DNA of 64,000 bases from Sinohyriopsis cumingii. Lineage: Eukaryota; Mollusca; Bivalvia; Unionida; Unionidae. A model generated the notes under the pieces. The model was not told the origin of the DNA. It saw only the letters and a program-made list of their open reading frames with translations, and did not search any database. The DNA lies in contig CM068828.1 in the NCBI GenBank assembly GCA_028554795.2, positions 22,467,436-22,531,435 of the forward strand, in the 5' to 3' direction. Below are positions 30,801-42,997 of this stretch, one piece after another. Within the stretch, counting starts at the first letter, position 1. Each line of letters opens with the position of its first letter. The position numbers and the translations under genes are program-made.

Positions 30801-31864
30801 ATTCTGCTGGTTCGCCATTGACTCACCTAAGAAGCAACCAATAATTCCGAACAAAAATGTGTATTTAATGTCAAGAAAATGTATATATATAGTGTCATGA
30901 AAATATGTATCTAGTGTCAAGAAAATGTACATATAGTGTCAAGAAAATGTAGATACATTGTCAAGAAAATGTATAATCAAATAACAAATGAAATAATAAT
31001 CCTAAATCAGCACCATACTCTGAGAGAAATAGTATTATTCAGTATTTAGGTAAATGATTTACCATACTCTGAGAGAGATAAAGTTAGTCAGTATTTAGGT
31101 AAATGATTTAACGTTCGACCAACAAATTTCTGGCAGTTTAAATGTTGCAATCAACATTGCTTATACTGTCGGCCTATCAAGGACGTATTCGTTTTCCTTT
31201 TTAACAGTAATTCTTTGGTTACCTTGACAACACTGCTTTAAACAATATAATTAATTATATCACCAGTATCGTAGACAGTTCAAGAAGTGATTGATGCAGT
31301 CAATTGTTATTCATGAATGATTGGGAACAGTTTCTTTGATTAATAATAACTAAATTAGATCTAGTTTAATCTCGTATATATAAATTAAATGACACGGTCC
31401 TGAGAAACTGCCATTACAAAATACAAACTAATTTTTCTTCAGCAGCTAATGCTAACAGGAAATTTAACTGACTATCGGAAGAAGAAGAAGAAGAAAGTAA
31501 ATTTCATGGCATCCACATTTTGGAATATTTCTTATCAGCCTTACTGGATGGTTTTATTTTGTAGCTACCATGCTTTAATGTTCGCATGAGTTTTAAGCTC
31601 AGAGGGTCCTCATTCAATTAGATTATATCATTCGTCAACAAAATAATTAGAATGAATTAATAAATCAATCAACCAATCAATCATTTAATCAATCAGGCAG
31701 TAATGTATATATGTTAGTACAAAAATCTCACTCGCAGATACAGGATGTCTAGAAATTTAAAGTTTGACTGAAATATCTAGCTTGATAGCAAATTGGAAAA
31801 TTCGAATGATTTCTCCAACCATTTCTAAAGAACAAAGCTGGCGTATAGAAACATCACATGTGCG
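30801..31864. other. Non-coding DNA with short repeats
   Basis: About five copies of a 22-23 bp unit (agtgtcaagaaaatgta) at 30865-30985 and a roughly 50-bp duplication at 31010-31112 (ccatactctgagaga). The rest shows no gene. Confidence 0.6.
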
Positions 31865-32120
31865 TGGAATGACTCATTTCAGCCAAATTGTGCTCTCGGT
31901 GAGATTATAAATGACTAATTTCAGCCAAATTGTGCTCTTGGTGGGATTATAAATGACTCATATCTGTCAGCTGGTGCTCGTGGTGGGATTATAAATGACT
32001 CATTGCAGCCAAATGGTGCTGGCGGTGGTATTATAATTGACTCATTTCAGTCAAATGGTGCTGGCGGTGGGATTATAAATGACTCATTTCCACCAAATGG
32101 TGCTCTTGACAATCTCTTTA
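31865..32120 (+). repeat. 43-bp tandem repeat
   Basis: Six units with aaatgactcatttcagccaa and a variable ggtgctggcggtgggattat end. Confidence 0.9.
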
Positions 32121-32399
32121 AAAATAGCAGGAGTAAGTAACTAATTTTCTACGAAAATATATGAAATAGTAAGTGCTTCAAGAAACGCCAGAGCGATCCA
32201 TTCAATAATGTGGAAATAAACTGAGTAGAATATACGTTCCAATAAAATAAGGTTATTTTTGTTGATAATGAAGATATTTGCAGAGACTGTTGTACCGCCA
32301 TATTTAACACAATTATTATTGTGAAGTTCATTAAACATGTAATGCTTCATGGCTAATGTATGCAGTTGTTTAAAGTATACGTATCAGAGTCTAATATAT

Positions 32400-32868
32400 G
32401 GCTATACCATATTTATTTACACGATTGTAAAATGTCATTGTATGATGTTTATTGACACGATTGTAATGTCATCATACCATGTTTATTGACACGATTGTAA
32501 TATGTCATTGTACTATGTTTATTGATACGATTGTAATATGTCATTGTACCATGTTTATTGACAAGACTGCAATATGTCATTGTACCATGTTTATTGACAA
32601 CATTGTAATATGTCACTGTACCCTGTTTATTGACACGATTGTAATATGTCATTTTACCATGTTTATTGACAAGATTTAATATGTCAATATACCATGTTTA
32701 TTGATAACACTGCTGTATGTCACTGTATAATGTTTAATGTCAACATTGCAGTATGTCAATGTGCCATGTTTATTGATAACACTGCTGTATGTCACTGTAC
32801 AACGTTTAATGTCAACATTGCAGTATGTCAATGTGCCATGTTTATTGACAAGACTGTAATATGTTACT
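32400..32868 (+). repeat. 36-bp tandem satellite, left half
   Basis: About 13 units of tgtcattgtaccatgtttat plus tgacacgattgtaata. The open frames on both strands are repeat translations. It resumes at 35241 after a LINE. Confidence 0.9.
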
Positions 32869-35240
32869 GTCAGGTCAGACATCGCTTGCTACCGTAAGTA
32901 ACGGTAGATTGTGCTACCTGTATATGTTGACTCAGAATGGACAGATACATCTCGCTCTCTCTGGTAAGTCCCTTCTGGGTTATCAGGCGGCCAATCAGAT
33001 ATGCTCCTCAGTCGTGACGGCATATGGCAAGAGATGTGGACAGTGCAGGACATTAGTTTAGGTGCAGTAGAAACCGATGACCATCCACTGCATCCGAACC
33101 TGTCTCCAGACGCCCTGACAACGTCGTACAACTTGTCTGAGACAGGCATGGACGAGAGATCGTGGGCGAATCTGTGCAACTTTACCTCACTGAAATCCAA
33201 CACGCGTGCAAGTCATAACACTACTCTCCGACCCACACCCCATCCACACCTCCACCCCCGATGCTTCCTTAGGCGAGTGCTGATGGACAACTGATCGACG
33301 TAGAAGCTGACCACACCTTCTTCTGGAGTGGACGAAATGAAGAAGAACGTCGTGAAGCTGGTGTTGGGTTTGTCATCAAATCACAGCTATTTAGCAAGCT
33401 CACAAATCTTCCAAAGGAAGTGAATGGCAGACTAATGTAAATGAAACTCCCACTGTCAGGATAAAGATATGCAACAAACATCAGCGCCTATGTACCGATC
33501 ATGATCATCCCAGATGAGATCAAGGATATATTTTATGAAGATATTGAGTATCTTAACGCAGTCTTACCAAGGGCAGACGATCTTATCATCCTTCGTGACT
33601 TCAGTGCTGTTGTTGGGACAGATCACCAGACATTGTCAGATGTCACTGGCAAAAAAGGTGTTGGCAAATGCAACAACAATGGACACCTTCTTCTGAGGAA
33701 ATGCGCTGAATACGAACATCTAATTACCTAGACAGTCTTCCGCCTGCCAAATTTCAACAAGACGTCTTCGATGCATTCACACTGCTGGCACTGGGATCTA
33801 GATGCATCCATTATCGTTAGGAGCAGAGACATGCAGCATATCCCAATAACAACGACCATGAGAATTGCAGAATGCTGAAATGATCACAGGCTCGAAATGT
33901 TCAAACTCAATATCCGGATTCAGCCAAGCAGACGACAACAATGCAAAAAAGCGCGCAAGAGGCTTAAAGTGCCAAATTGAAACAGGAGAATGTGAAAAAT
34001 GCACTGTCGATGAACTGTACAGACCACTGAATAAAATATGACTTGCTCACTCTTGCTGTCATTTAAACCATTCCCTATACCACTGACGTCAAGCCGGCCT
34101 GTGTGTTGGCCCTACCTCTGTTCAGTATGGTGCTCTCTGCCGTACCTGCTAATCCCTTCCGTGACCATGACAGTGTGATCGATATTATATACCGGAACGA
34201 TGGCAAGCTTTACAATCGCAGGAGGCTACAGGTGGAGATGAATCTGCAGGAAGTGACTGTTAGTGACCTTCTATTTGCTGTCGATTATTCCATGAATGTC
34301 AAGTCTGAATCTATCATGCAACATAGTTTGAACCATTTATGCTAAGACTGTCGCAATGTCCTCTCACGAGCAATATAGTACGAAGACAGAGGTGATTCAC
34401 CAACCTGCCACAAGAAAGCCTTCATTAGAGCCTACCATCATAGTAAATGGCCAAACCCTCGTGGCAGTGGATGAGTTCACCTATCTCGGCAACACACTGT
34501 CAACATCGATGATAAAACCAGTGTCAGAATTACTAAAGCAAATGTGGCTTTTGACAGACTACATGCAAATGTATGGAACGCAAAGGGATAAGTCTACAAA
34601 CAAAACGTAAATTCAACATAACCATTGTGTTCCGTACCCTACTGTGTGCTTGAAAGACATGGACGGTGTACAGACGCCATGACAAAACAGTGAATTATTT
34701 TTACCTGGGCCGCCTCAGGAAACTGATGATGTAAAGCTGGCAATACAGGGTGCAAGTTACTGAGGTTCTCACATGGGTATGCATTCAAAGCATCTTCTTT
34801 CGTCTTAAGAAATCACAGTTGAGATGGTAAGGACACGTCACGAGGATGGCCAAGCAACGACTGCCAAAGACCTTCCTCGAGACGAAGGAAGAAAAGCAAT
34901 CTCAGGGTAGTAGAGTAAGCTCTTCGAAGATTTCTCAAGTAATCCCTGAAATACTTCGACATTGACCCTGAGTCTTGAGTAGATCGCACAAGCGGCTTAG
35001 TCTCAGCCATATCGGAGCTATAGACAATGAACGGAAGAGAATTGCAAAGATACTGCACAAGCACGAACGGCGGAAATCCGAGACCTTCAGCATGTCCTCA
35101 GGTAATTAAGCACACCCAAGCCCACAGACGGTTTAGATCACAAATCGGCTTAATCAGCCGTTCGTATATTCACACAAACCAAAACAGTTAGTAATATCAC
35201 GGTCGTCTTCGAACTCGAAAGACGAACAACAAAAACAACA
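32869..35240 (+). mobile_element. Decayed RTE-type LINE inserted in the 36-bp satellite
   Basis: Plus-strand fragments of an endonuclease (DEIKDIFYEDIEYLNAVLPR, LIILRDFSAVVGTDHQT, GKKGVGKCNNNGHLLLRKC) at about 33510-33740 and further pieces to 33990 match the AP-endonuclease seen in RTE elements often annotated as craniofacial-development-protein-2-like. The RT N-terminal half is missing. Later pieces include SDLLFAVDYSMN (degenerate YADD box) at about 34262 and VNGQTLVAVDEFTYLGNTLS at about 34442-34500. Many stops. The 3' end is aacaacaaaaacaacaaa. Flanks atgttactgt and atgtcactgt are equivalent satellite positions and may be the target duplication. Confidence 0.85.
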
Positions 35241-35515
35241 AAATGTCACTGTACCCTATTTTTGACAAGATTGTAGTACGTCACTGTAAAATATTTATTG
35301 ACAAAATTGTAAAATGTCACAGTAACGTGTTTACTGACATGACTAGTATATCACCCTACAATGTTTATGCACAAGACTGTTGTATTTCACTGTACCATAT
35401 TTATTGATAAGATTGCATTGTGTAATTTGATAATGTTTATTGACATGATTGTAGTTTGACACTGTACTTTGTTTATTGACAAGATTGTAGTATATTACTA
35501 TAGTGTGCTTACAGG
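35241..35515 (+). repeat. 36-bp tandem satellite, right half
   Basis: About seven further, more diverged units with tgtttattgacaagattgta. Confidence 0.85.
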
Positions 35516-36344
35516 CATATCTTCGGGGTAAATACTATTTGATGGTGCAATAAGCAATGGATGTAAACGAAACATAGAAAGTGCTTATATTTTTTATGAG
35601 AAGTTAGAAAATATTTTATTAATTAATTAAATTCATGATGATAGACTTTCAAAATTGAAAATGAAAATGTTTGATAGAAAGTTATGTATAAACCAGTGCA
35701 CTTTCTAATTTATTTCCATGTACTATTGATTTAAGTGTCATACGGTGTTAAACACGGCCATTTTTGGCGTGTGTGTGTGTATTTTGTAAGTCGTCATTTC
35801 ATTGTGAATATCTTGAAAGTGACAGTATTGGGTAACGCATCAAGTATTTTAAAAATACGGAAATTATTATGATGCTGAAAATCGACTGTGATGTCTCGGT
35901 TGTCATGTTAATTGAATAGCAGCTACATGACGGAATCGAAATGCTAACAACTGTCATCTTACCATAATTATGTCCCATGTAAAAATAATTAGCTCGAAAG
36001 GAAGATAAAATGTCAGATCTTATTAAAACTGTACTGCACACGTAAATGCTTTAATGCATATATCAATCAGAGAATTTAGGAGCCTTCAAGCTACTTTATT
36101 CAGATCGATATTGGCAAGATAATAACAAACTTTCCTTTTTAGGATCAATTACATTTAAGACGAATGTTCATGATTCAATGTATTTTAAGTTAAGAATCTT
36201 ACAAAACATCAGCATTAGTTCTTTAAAAACAATTAGATCATTAATGGTCGATTTATTATTGCTGTGGACGCACGAAGCATCAATTATCACGACACATTGC
36301 CGATAAGAACGGTATAACCATACAACAGCAGTGTGCATTATTCT
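35516..36344. other. Unassigned non-coding DNA
   Basis: AT-rich. Nothing recognised beyond short frames without motif. Confidence 0.5.
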
Positions 36345-36476
36345 ACACAGATTCAAGACACCAATAGTATCAAGATAAATAATTGCACTACACAGATTCA
36401 AAACACCAATAGTGTCAAGATAATAATCGAATTACACAGAGTCAAGACACCAATAGTGTCAAGATAAATAATCGAA
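36345..36476 (+). repeat. About 50-bp tandem repeat, three copies
   Basis: Units with cacagattcaagacaccaat and agtgtcaagataaataat. Confidence 0.85.
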
Positions 36477-36770
36477 CTAGTCGTCCTTCTTATTGTGTCT
36501 TTTATTTCAATACCAGATCTGTCACACTTCAATTTCTATAAACAAAAGATATCTTTGTATATATAGTGCTCTACATTGTGTTTAAAGACCAATACAAGTC
36601 AGCCTTTGTATTGTATCAGACTTATGAAACACAAAATAAATCAATTAAACTAAATGCAAGGTTTTTCGAAAGCTTTGTAATTGCAACAAGTTTTTTATAA
36701 GCCGGAATGTATAATGAAAATGAGACAGGAATGAATGCCATGCGTTAGACGAATTATAACAACGTTCGCT

Positions 36771-36925
36771 TGTTAAAGACTTTATCTGACTACATACATA
36801 CATACATACATACATACATACATACATACATACATACATACATACGTACGTACGTACGTACGTACGTACGTACGTACGTGCGTGCGTGCGTATGTGCGTG
36901 CGTGCGTGCATCCATACATGGCGAT
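36771..36925 (+). repeat. (CATA)n/(CGTA)n/(CGTG)n tract with retroposon-like head
   Basis: The head gttaaagactttatctgact precedes a tetranucleotide tract. The same head precedes the CATA tract at 42937, where target duplications are visible. No clear target duplication is found here. Confidence 0.75.
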
Positions 36926-38059
36926 GATGTCCACTACACAATATAGTCTACAGATATTCGCAATCCTTGAGGCAAATGTTAATTTACTTCTTTTCTGAGC
37001 TTCTATTTTCATTTATACTGACTAAATAAATAAAAATATCGCCTAGGATTTGAACGTAAAAGTTGTTCAATGAAGAACGTGGAGAACTAGAAACATTGCA
37101 TCTATGGCTTATCGAACAACAGAACGCGCGGCTGTTCAAACACCAGCGATTATATCGAAACGTGTGGGATAAGAGGCTCATGAATAGAACGAAACAACAG
37201 GAGATAATTCAAATATATAAAAGATGTTTGCTTTGAAACCACATAGCGGATATATTTCATATAGTTAGTGAAAATACTTCAGTTTTTAACCCCGAGGTGA
37301 AATATATTCGTTATTCACTCGTAGCAAGCAAATTTTCGTTTTATTTTATTTTCAGATGTATTTGTTAGCAAGATGTAGTGTATAACCAATGGAAGTAGCA
37401 TATTTCTTATTTGATTCCGCGCAATGTCTATGGTTTACATTCTCGTGTTTTGTGATCATTGACTCAGAACAAAAAATTTACATAATTCTAATTTCCAATT
37501 CAAAATAAAATTGCACATTTAGAAATAAATAAATAAATTTCGCCTTGTCGAATTTGATCTCGGTTCGTCTGTTGCGGGAAACTACCATTTTAATCACACG
37601 GCTATGTAAGTATCAGATTGTAAGATTGAATGATCACAAGTATTCGCTTGGAAGATCCAGTCATTCACGGCATATCATAAAATAATTAAATTTATGTGCA
37701 GTTAATCTCACTTTTGTCGTGCATTATTTACCTTTAGTAGCGACCTTAAGAGTCTCTCCCAAAGTGTCATTACATTAATTTACAGTAATTATAAAACAGC
37801 TACTTAGTCCTAAATAAATGAAATAAATAAATACATCCTCTACAGATGAACCCAGGCAAATATTTTTTCGGAGCCATTGAAGTGTTGCTAGTAAAACATG
37901 CGAATTCGTCGTCGACACATCTTATATTTTCACTAACAAATTATTGTTGAATCTAGAAGCGTGGTCTCAGAGTGCTTTCACTCTTGAGCAGTCTCACGAA
38001 TGGGTGATACGGCTTTGGTCGGTCATAACTGATAAATAATGAAACTATACGAGTGGGCT
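36926..38059. other. Unassigned non-coding DNA
   Basis: No gene or repeat recognised. Confidence 0.5.
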
Positions 38060-38069
38060 GAGAACCGTT

Positions 38070-38398
38070 GAGTGAGTAAGTGAGTGAATATTATTTTTAA
38101 CGTAGCTTGAACAATTTTTTCAGTCATATCGCTACGATGTCTGCAGAGTGGCAGTTCATAGTGCTGTCTAGCACTGGGGCATTATGCCGCGGACAAGTAG
38201 CATGATGTCCCACCCAGTCACATTATCCTGACACCAAGCCGACCAGTCCTAACACTAACCTCTTAATGCTGAACGCCAAGCGAAGCAGCTGTTAGTACCA
38301 TTTTTATAAGTCTTTGGTATGACTCGGCCGGGGATCGAACCCACGATCTCCCGCATCCGAGGCGGATGCTCTAACCACAACGCCACCGGAGCGGTTGA
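38070..38398 (-). mobile_element. tRNA-derived SINE, family A, copy 1 (full length)
   Basis: On the minus strand the head starts at about 38398 with tggcgttgtggttagagc (A-box region) and gggttcgatccccgg (B box), followed by a body and a tail of tgag-type repeats at 38070. A 10-bp target duplication gagaaccgtt flanks it at 38060-38069 and 38399-38408. Confidence 0.9.
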
Positions 38399-39019
38399 GA
38401 GAACCGTTTATGCGATTAGACAGAAGAATGTCGCGGTCTACTAAGAAGTTTTATATTCACCCCAGTTAGACCCACTAGCAAACAATTTCGTTCGGCATAT
38501 GGATGCACCGGGGGAAGATAGACAACCACGTATTACTGACCCAGTGTGGTATGTTCATAAATTTACAATCTCAGGCCGAATTGATATTCCATAGCAACGA
38601 ATGAGCTACCAAATGACCTTCACACCTTCTGTTGCTGCGGAGAATTGAGCGATACAATTACCAAAGAGGACATTCGTTCAAGGGCAAATATTAGTTGTTC
38701 TTGCGGATAAACCATTACCGCAATGATTTTTTTCGCAATGCCTGTTCATGTTTTATGACGTCATCAAAGAGAATCCATTGATTGGTACCTCGGTAGACAC
38801 CTATGAGATGTTTCTAATTACCGAGTGTGCGAATTCGCTCCGCTCGCATAAGCACTCCACATAGAATTTGGTGCCTGAGATTATTTTGCACAACCTCGCT
38901 TGGAACCCCTTTACCTTCTTGATGCTTTCAAATCTTCCAGCTGCACCTTGGACAACCATGATCGAATACATTTTAGGACGAAGTCTCGCGTGTTCTTCGA
39001 TGTGGTAGCTCACGCACTT

Positions 39020-39243
39020 GTGTGTGAGTGTGTCATTTGGATTTTTAACGTAGCTTGATGCCCCTCGCAGTCACATTATCCTGACACCAGGCCGACCAGT
39101 CCTACCACTAATCTCTTAATGCTGAGATCCTAGCGAGGCAGCTGTTAGTACCATTTTTATAAGACTTTTGTATGACTCGGCCAGGGTTCGAACCCGCGAC
39201 CTCCCGCATCTGAGGTGGACGCTCTAAACACTAGAGCGGTTTT
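39020..39243 (-). mobile_element. tRNA-derived SINE, family A, copy 2 (internally deleted)
   Basis: The same head (ggttcgaacccgcgacctcc read on the plus strand) and body as copy 1, but missing about 90 bases between aacgtagcttga and gcagtcacattatcctgaca. Inserted into the polymerase fossil. Confidence 0.85.
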
Positions 39244-39352
39244 ATGCGCTTGCATTTAAATTTCCGCACAACTTTATTTTTGGCATGTTTTTTTTACAGT
39301 GGATGATCTTTAGGGTCACACTCATTTAGCAGGGATACCTCAGCCATATCCG

Positions 39353-39596
39353 GGGCCCCGAGTGGCCGAGTGGTCTAAAGCGCTCTTCGTTACGGATCAC
39401 TGCCATCTCACCTCTGTCTGCGGCGGTTCGAGTCTAAGATTCAGCCAATGTGGGCATGTGAGAAAGCTTGCCAGTAGCTTCTCGTGGGTCGGTGGTTCTT
39501 TCCGGGGTTTTCCGGGTTCTTCCTCCACCATTAATACTGGCCGCCATGTATAGCCTATCGTGCTGAAAAATGGCGTTAAACCCCACAACAACAACA
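39353..39596 (+). mobile_element. tRNA-derived SINE, family B
   Basis: The head ccgagtggccgagtggtcta has an A box of Leu/Ser-tRNA type and gcggttcgagtcta a B box. The body ends gcgttaaaccccacaacaac. A 13-bp target duplication tcagccatatccg flanks it at 39340-39352 and 39597-39609. The polymerase-fossil frame reads across the duplication once the SINE is set aside. Confidence 0.92.
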
Positions 39597-40340
39597 TCAG
39601 CCATATCCGCGTAGACATCATCGGCGATAGTATCCACAGAATCGAGCTCCTGTCCGTGTGCAGCATCTTAATGTTGTGCCATACCGCGGCTTGATCGAGT
39701 GGTAGTAGAACTTGTACATTAATAATTTGGATAAGTCCAGCACGGACACGTCAACGTTGATTTGCATTGATATATTTTGCTTGGATTATTTACAGTGGAC
39801 GGTAATGCAGATCCGGTCCGCAATCAACCTGTCGAATTTGTCTTGTTTGCTGTCCTGAACAAGATCAAAGCGTATTCTCTTTCGCAGTTTCTTCATGGTT
39901 AATGTGCTTTAAGAACTTTTCATCAAGCTAGTTAGTTGCGAACATACGCAGATACATATTCAGTTGGATATACGGTACCAACTCTGACGGTAGATACAAC
40001 TGTAAATTATGCACATGAAGTACATGATTTACTTGCACAGATTTGGGTCAAGCTTGACTGATTCTATGAACCTAAGTCTGGACTCGTCCATCACTATCAC
40101 ACTGATATGATGACAACCACTCATGGCAAACCAACAGCGCTTCCAGGCCAACGGGTAATCCATGTAGATGGTATGCAATTCATCCGGATAATCCAGGTCA
40201 ACTTCAAAGAAGTATCCATGGCCCTTATTGTCATCGTACCTGTGTATGCACGTGTACATGTTTACATCCGTGGGATCGTTCAATGTGTACTCACTGATAC
40301 CAGCTTTATCATGGTCCATTCATGGAGATTGTCTGTCTCC

Positions 40341-41207
40341 AAATACCTGATGTAACGTTTTGGTAGAGCCTGACGTTCATCACTATCGTGTAGTTGTTTG
40401 GTACAAAGTATATGGATGCAGTATCGACATGGATTTTTTTTTTCTCATTTGTGTTTGTTGTGTCGGTACATCATTCAAGAAAGATCTTTTATCCACGCTT
40501 AAAGATAACGAGCCACTTGGGCGTCCATGTTGCTCGACAATAACAGATCAACGTTACACCGAGCGCTTCTCACGTAATTTAAGTTCGCCCAGGTGTTATT
40601 TGTATTTATGAGTCTGGTCTGCATGATCACACATTAAAAACACTAGTTGTCGCTATTTGTTATATTGATGTCTTTGCGCGATAGAATCCGTAATAATTGC
40701 TGGAATGTAACTCGGTCCACAAAAGGTTTGTACAGGGATATATGAATTTCAACTTGTACACGTCTGTCATGGTTGCTGTGGAACGGCGGAAACGTTTTTA
40801 TTCATCAGCAACCACACGTGCGATTTAGGCCTCCTTGGCTTGTGGAGGAATCTCGATATATAACCGTGCTGCTCTTTCACGAAGTTACCTTATAATCTGA
40901 CGTGGCTCGTCTGCTAGTACTACTAGCACATGTGTGTCGATGTTTCTTGCGCCTCTCGGTATCTTTACTCAACGTCCTCGAGCTGATTGTTTGAGTTGAT
41001 TTGCATTTGTTGGAACCAGCTTGGATACAGTTTTATCCAGCAAGACATTAAGCCAAATTACTCCCAATGTTCCGTTACTAAATATCACACCATCTCATAC
41101 ACGAAAATCATTTGTTTGCTTGTATCCAAAACTGGTGAACGATTTGATACGCTCACGCTCATAAATAGCAGGTATGGTCTCCAGTTCTTCATTACTGAGC
41201 ATACTTT
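40341..41207. other. Unassigned DNA, possibly more of the polymerase fossil
   Basis: Minus-strand reading shows scattered open pieces, such as a CRYC-containing stretch near 40430, that could be the upstream part of the polymerase remnant, but no motif is convincing. Confidence 0.35.
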
Positions 41208-41340
41208 GGTAATCATCCGATAGGGTCAGATGATTTTTGGTAATAATCCGATAGGACAGATGACGCTTTTGGTAATCATCAGATAGGGCCAGATGACTTT
41301 ACGGTAATCATCAGATATGATCAAACGACTTTCTTCTGCA
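41208..41340 (+). repeat. About 35-bp tandem repeat, four copies
   Basis: Units with ggtaatcatcagatagggcc and agatgacttt. Confidence 0.8.
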
Positions 41341-41379
41341 TCTTTGTGAATGCTTATGTATTTTTTCTAATGGTCGGTG

Positions 41380-42963
41380 AGTGTGGATGCTTTCTGTATA
41401 TTGATGCCGAAGGCATTTCTCTAATTCTTTAAACAAACTAGGTCAGATGTTTTAGTGGACATTAAAGAATCTCTGATCGAACCCAGGTTCAGAACAGATC
41501 ACTATATGGTCTTTATTAAATTTAAATCGCAAACATTTCAAAAGGAAAAAGTTTTCGAAAGTTTAACAATTCCTTATTTAAAGATGCAGAATATATACAC
41601 CTAGTTAAACAAAATGTGTATGATGTTGTATAACAATATACGGACAACCCACTTTAGATTTCACAGGATGAATATCAAACACCATTTGTGATAAATGATC
41701 AGTTATTAGTTGAAACATTGATATTATAAGTAAGAGGTAAAACCTATTCCTTTGCCACATGTAAGAAAAAGGAGAACTTTCAAAAAGAAGGACAGTTATT
41801 AGAGCAATGAAGAACTTAGATCGTAAAACGTAAGAACATTGACTAAACTGTGCAAGAAAAAGGAAGAGTTGATGGACTACAGGAGGAAAAAATGAAAAGG
41901 TTTAGGGTCCGTTCTAGAGCAAAATAGGATGATGCAGGAGAAATGGATACAAATTATTTATGCACCCTTAGAAAAAGAAATTATGCCTGTGTTCATAAAC
42001 GACGGGTCTGAAACAATAACTCAAAAGGAAATTTTACAAGAAACAAAGAACTATTTTGAGCATATAAATAACTTCATGAAAGTAGACTCCATCAAATCAA
42101 ATGAACTTTTCAATACTATGAATGTGGATATTTCAAAACTAGACAAAGAATCATTTTCAGGACCTATATATTGTGAAAAAGCATTAAGGTACTAGAAACA
42201 ATTGGCAGAAAAATAAAATTGTAGGTTCAGATGGTTTTACTACTGGAGTTCTTTCTTTATAGTTTTTTTGAGTAAAGATTTATGCGATTTCCTTACTAGA
42301 TCCATAAACTTTGTTTACGTTTAGTGGAACTTTCATCAATACAAAACGAGGGAATAATTACTGGCATCCAGAAATGTGAAAAACCAAAGCATTATCTTAA
42401 CATCTTGAGATCAATAACATTTCTAAAATGTTTGATATGAAATCGCTTCTGATTGTTTAGAACCTCTTATCTCTCCTTATAAATGAAGATCAGGATATTT
42501 TTATTAAAATCAGATATATTGGGAAAACCATCAAAATATTTTATTACTGAAAAACACAAAATTCCTGGTTTGTTATTATTAATTGACTTTGAGAAGGGCT
42601 TTTGATTCGGTCCTACATTAAGAACGTCAGTATCTTTTGATTTGGTCCTACAGTAAGAATGTCATTATCTTCCTTCAGTGTTGGTGATCCGATAATAAAC
42701 TGGATATCAACTTTTTATCATAATATCAAATCATGTAAACATCTACATCTCTTCTTGGTTTTACATTAAAAGAGGATATAGGCAAGGAGAAACTTTATCC
42801 CATTATTATTCTTTTGTGCAAAGATGCTCGCACACATGGTAAGAGGAAGTTCAATTATTAAAGGAACACAATTACATAATAGAGAATATTGTATCTCTCA
42901 ATACGCAGATGATCTCTTTTATATTTTGGATTGTTAAAGACTTTCTCTGACTAAATACATACA

Positions 42964-42997
<34 letters not shown>

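Larger units (their letters stand above)
38801..40340 (-). pseudogene. Fossil family-B DNA polymerase of a second Polinton-like lineage
   Basis: Minus-strand pieces in the correct order: YLETDNLHEWTM and GHGYFFEVDLDYPDELH (palm motif A, about 40340-40170), TMKKLRKRIRFDLVQDSKQ (motif B region, about 39900-39850), LHTDRSSIL (motif C, first Asp kept, second lost, about 39660), DDVYADMAE and ECDPKDHPLY, then ARLRPKMYSIMVV and KKVKGFQARLCK at 39013-38801. This DNA_pol_B_2-type sequence differs clearly from the polymerase in the 16489-29410 element. It is broken by many stops, by SINE A at 39020-39243 and by SINE B at 39353-39596. No terminal repeats or other element genes were recognised around it. 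Confidence 0.8.

Noticed and set aside
36645-37012. Minus-strand ORFs rich in Tyr-Val-Cys-Met and Thr-His-Ala-Arg
   Set aside because: They are translations of the CATA/CGTA/CGTG microsatellite.
39353-39440. Stand-alone tRNA gene of Leu/Ser type
   Set aside because: The A and B boxes are followed by a long body, an ACAAC tail and a 13-bp target duplication, so it is a SINE head.
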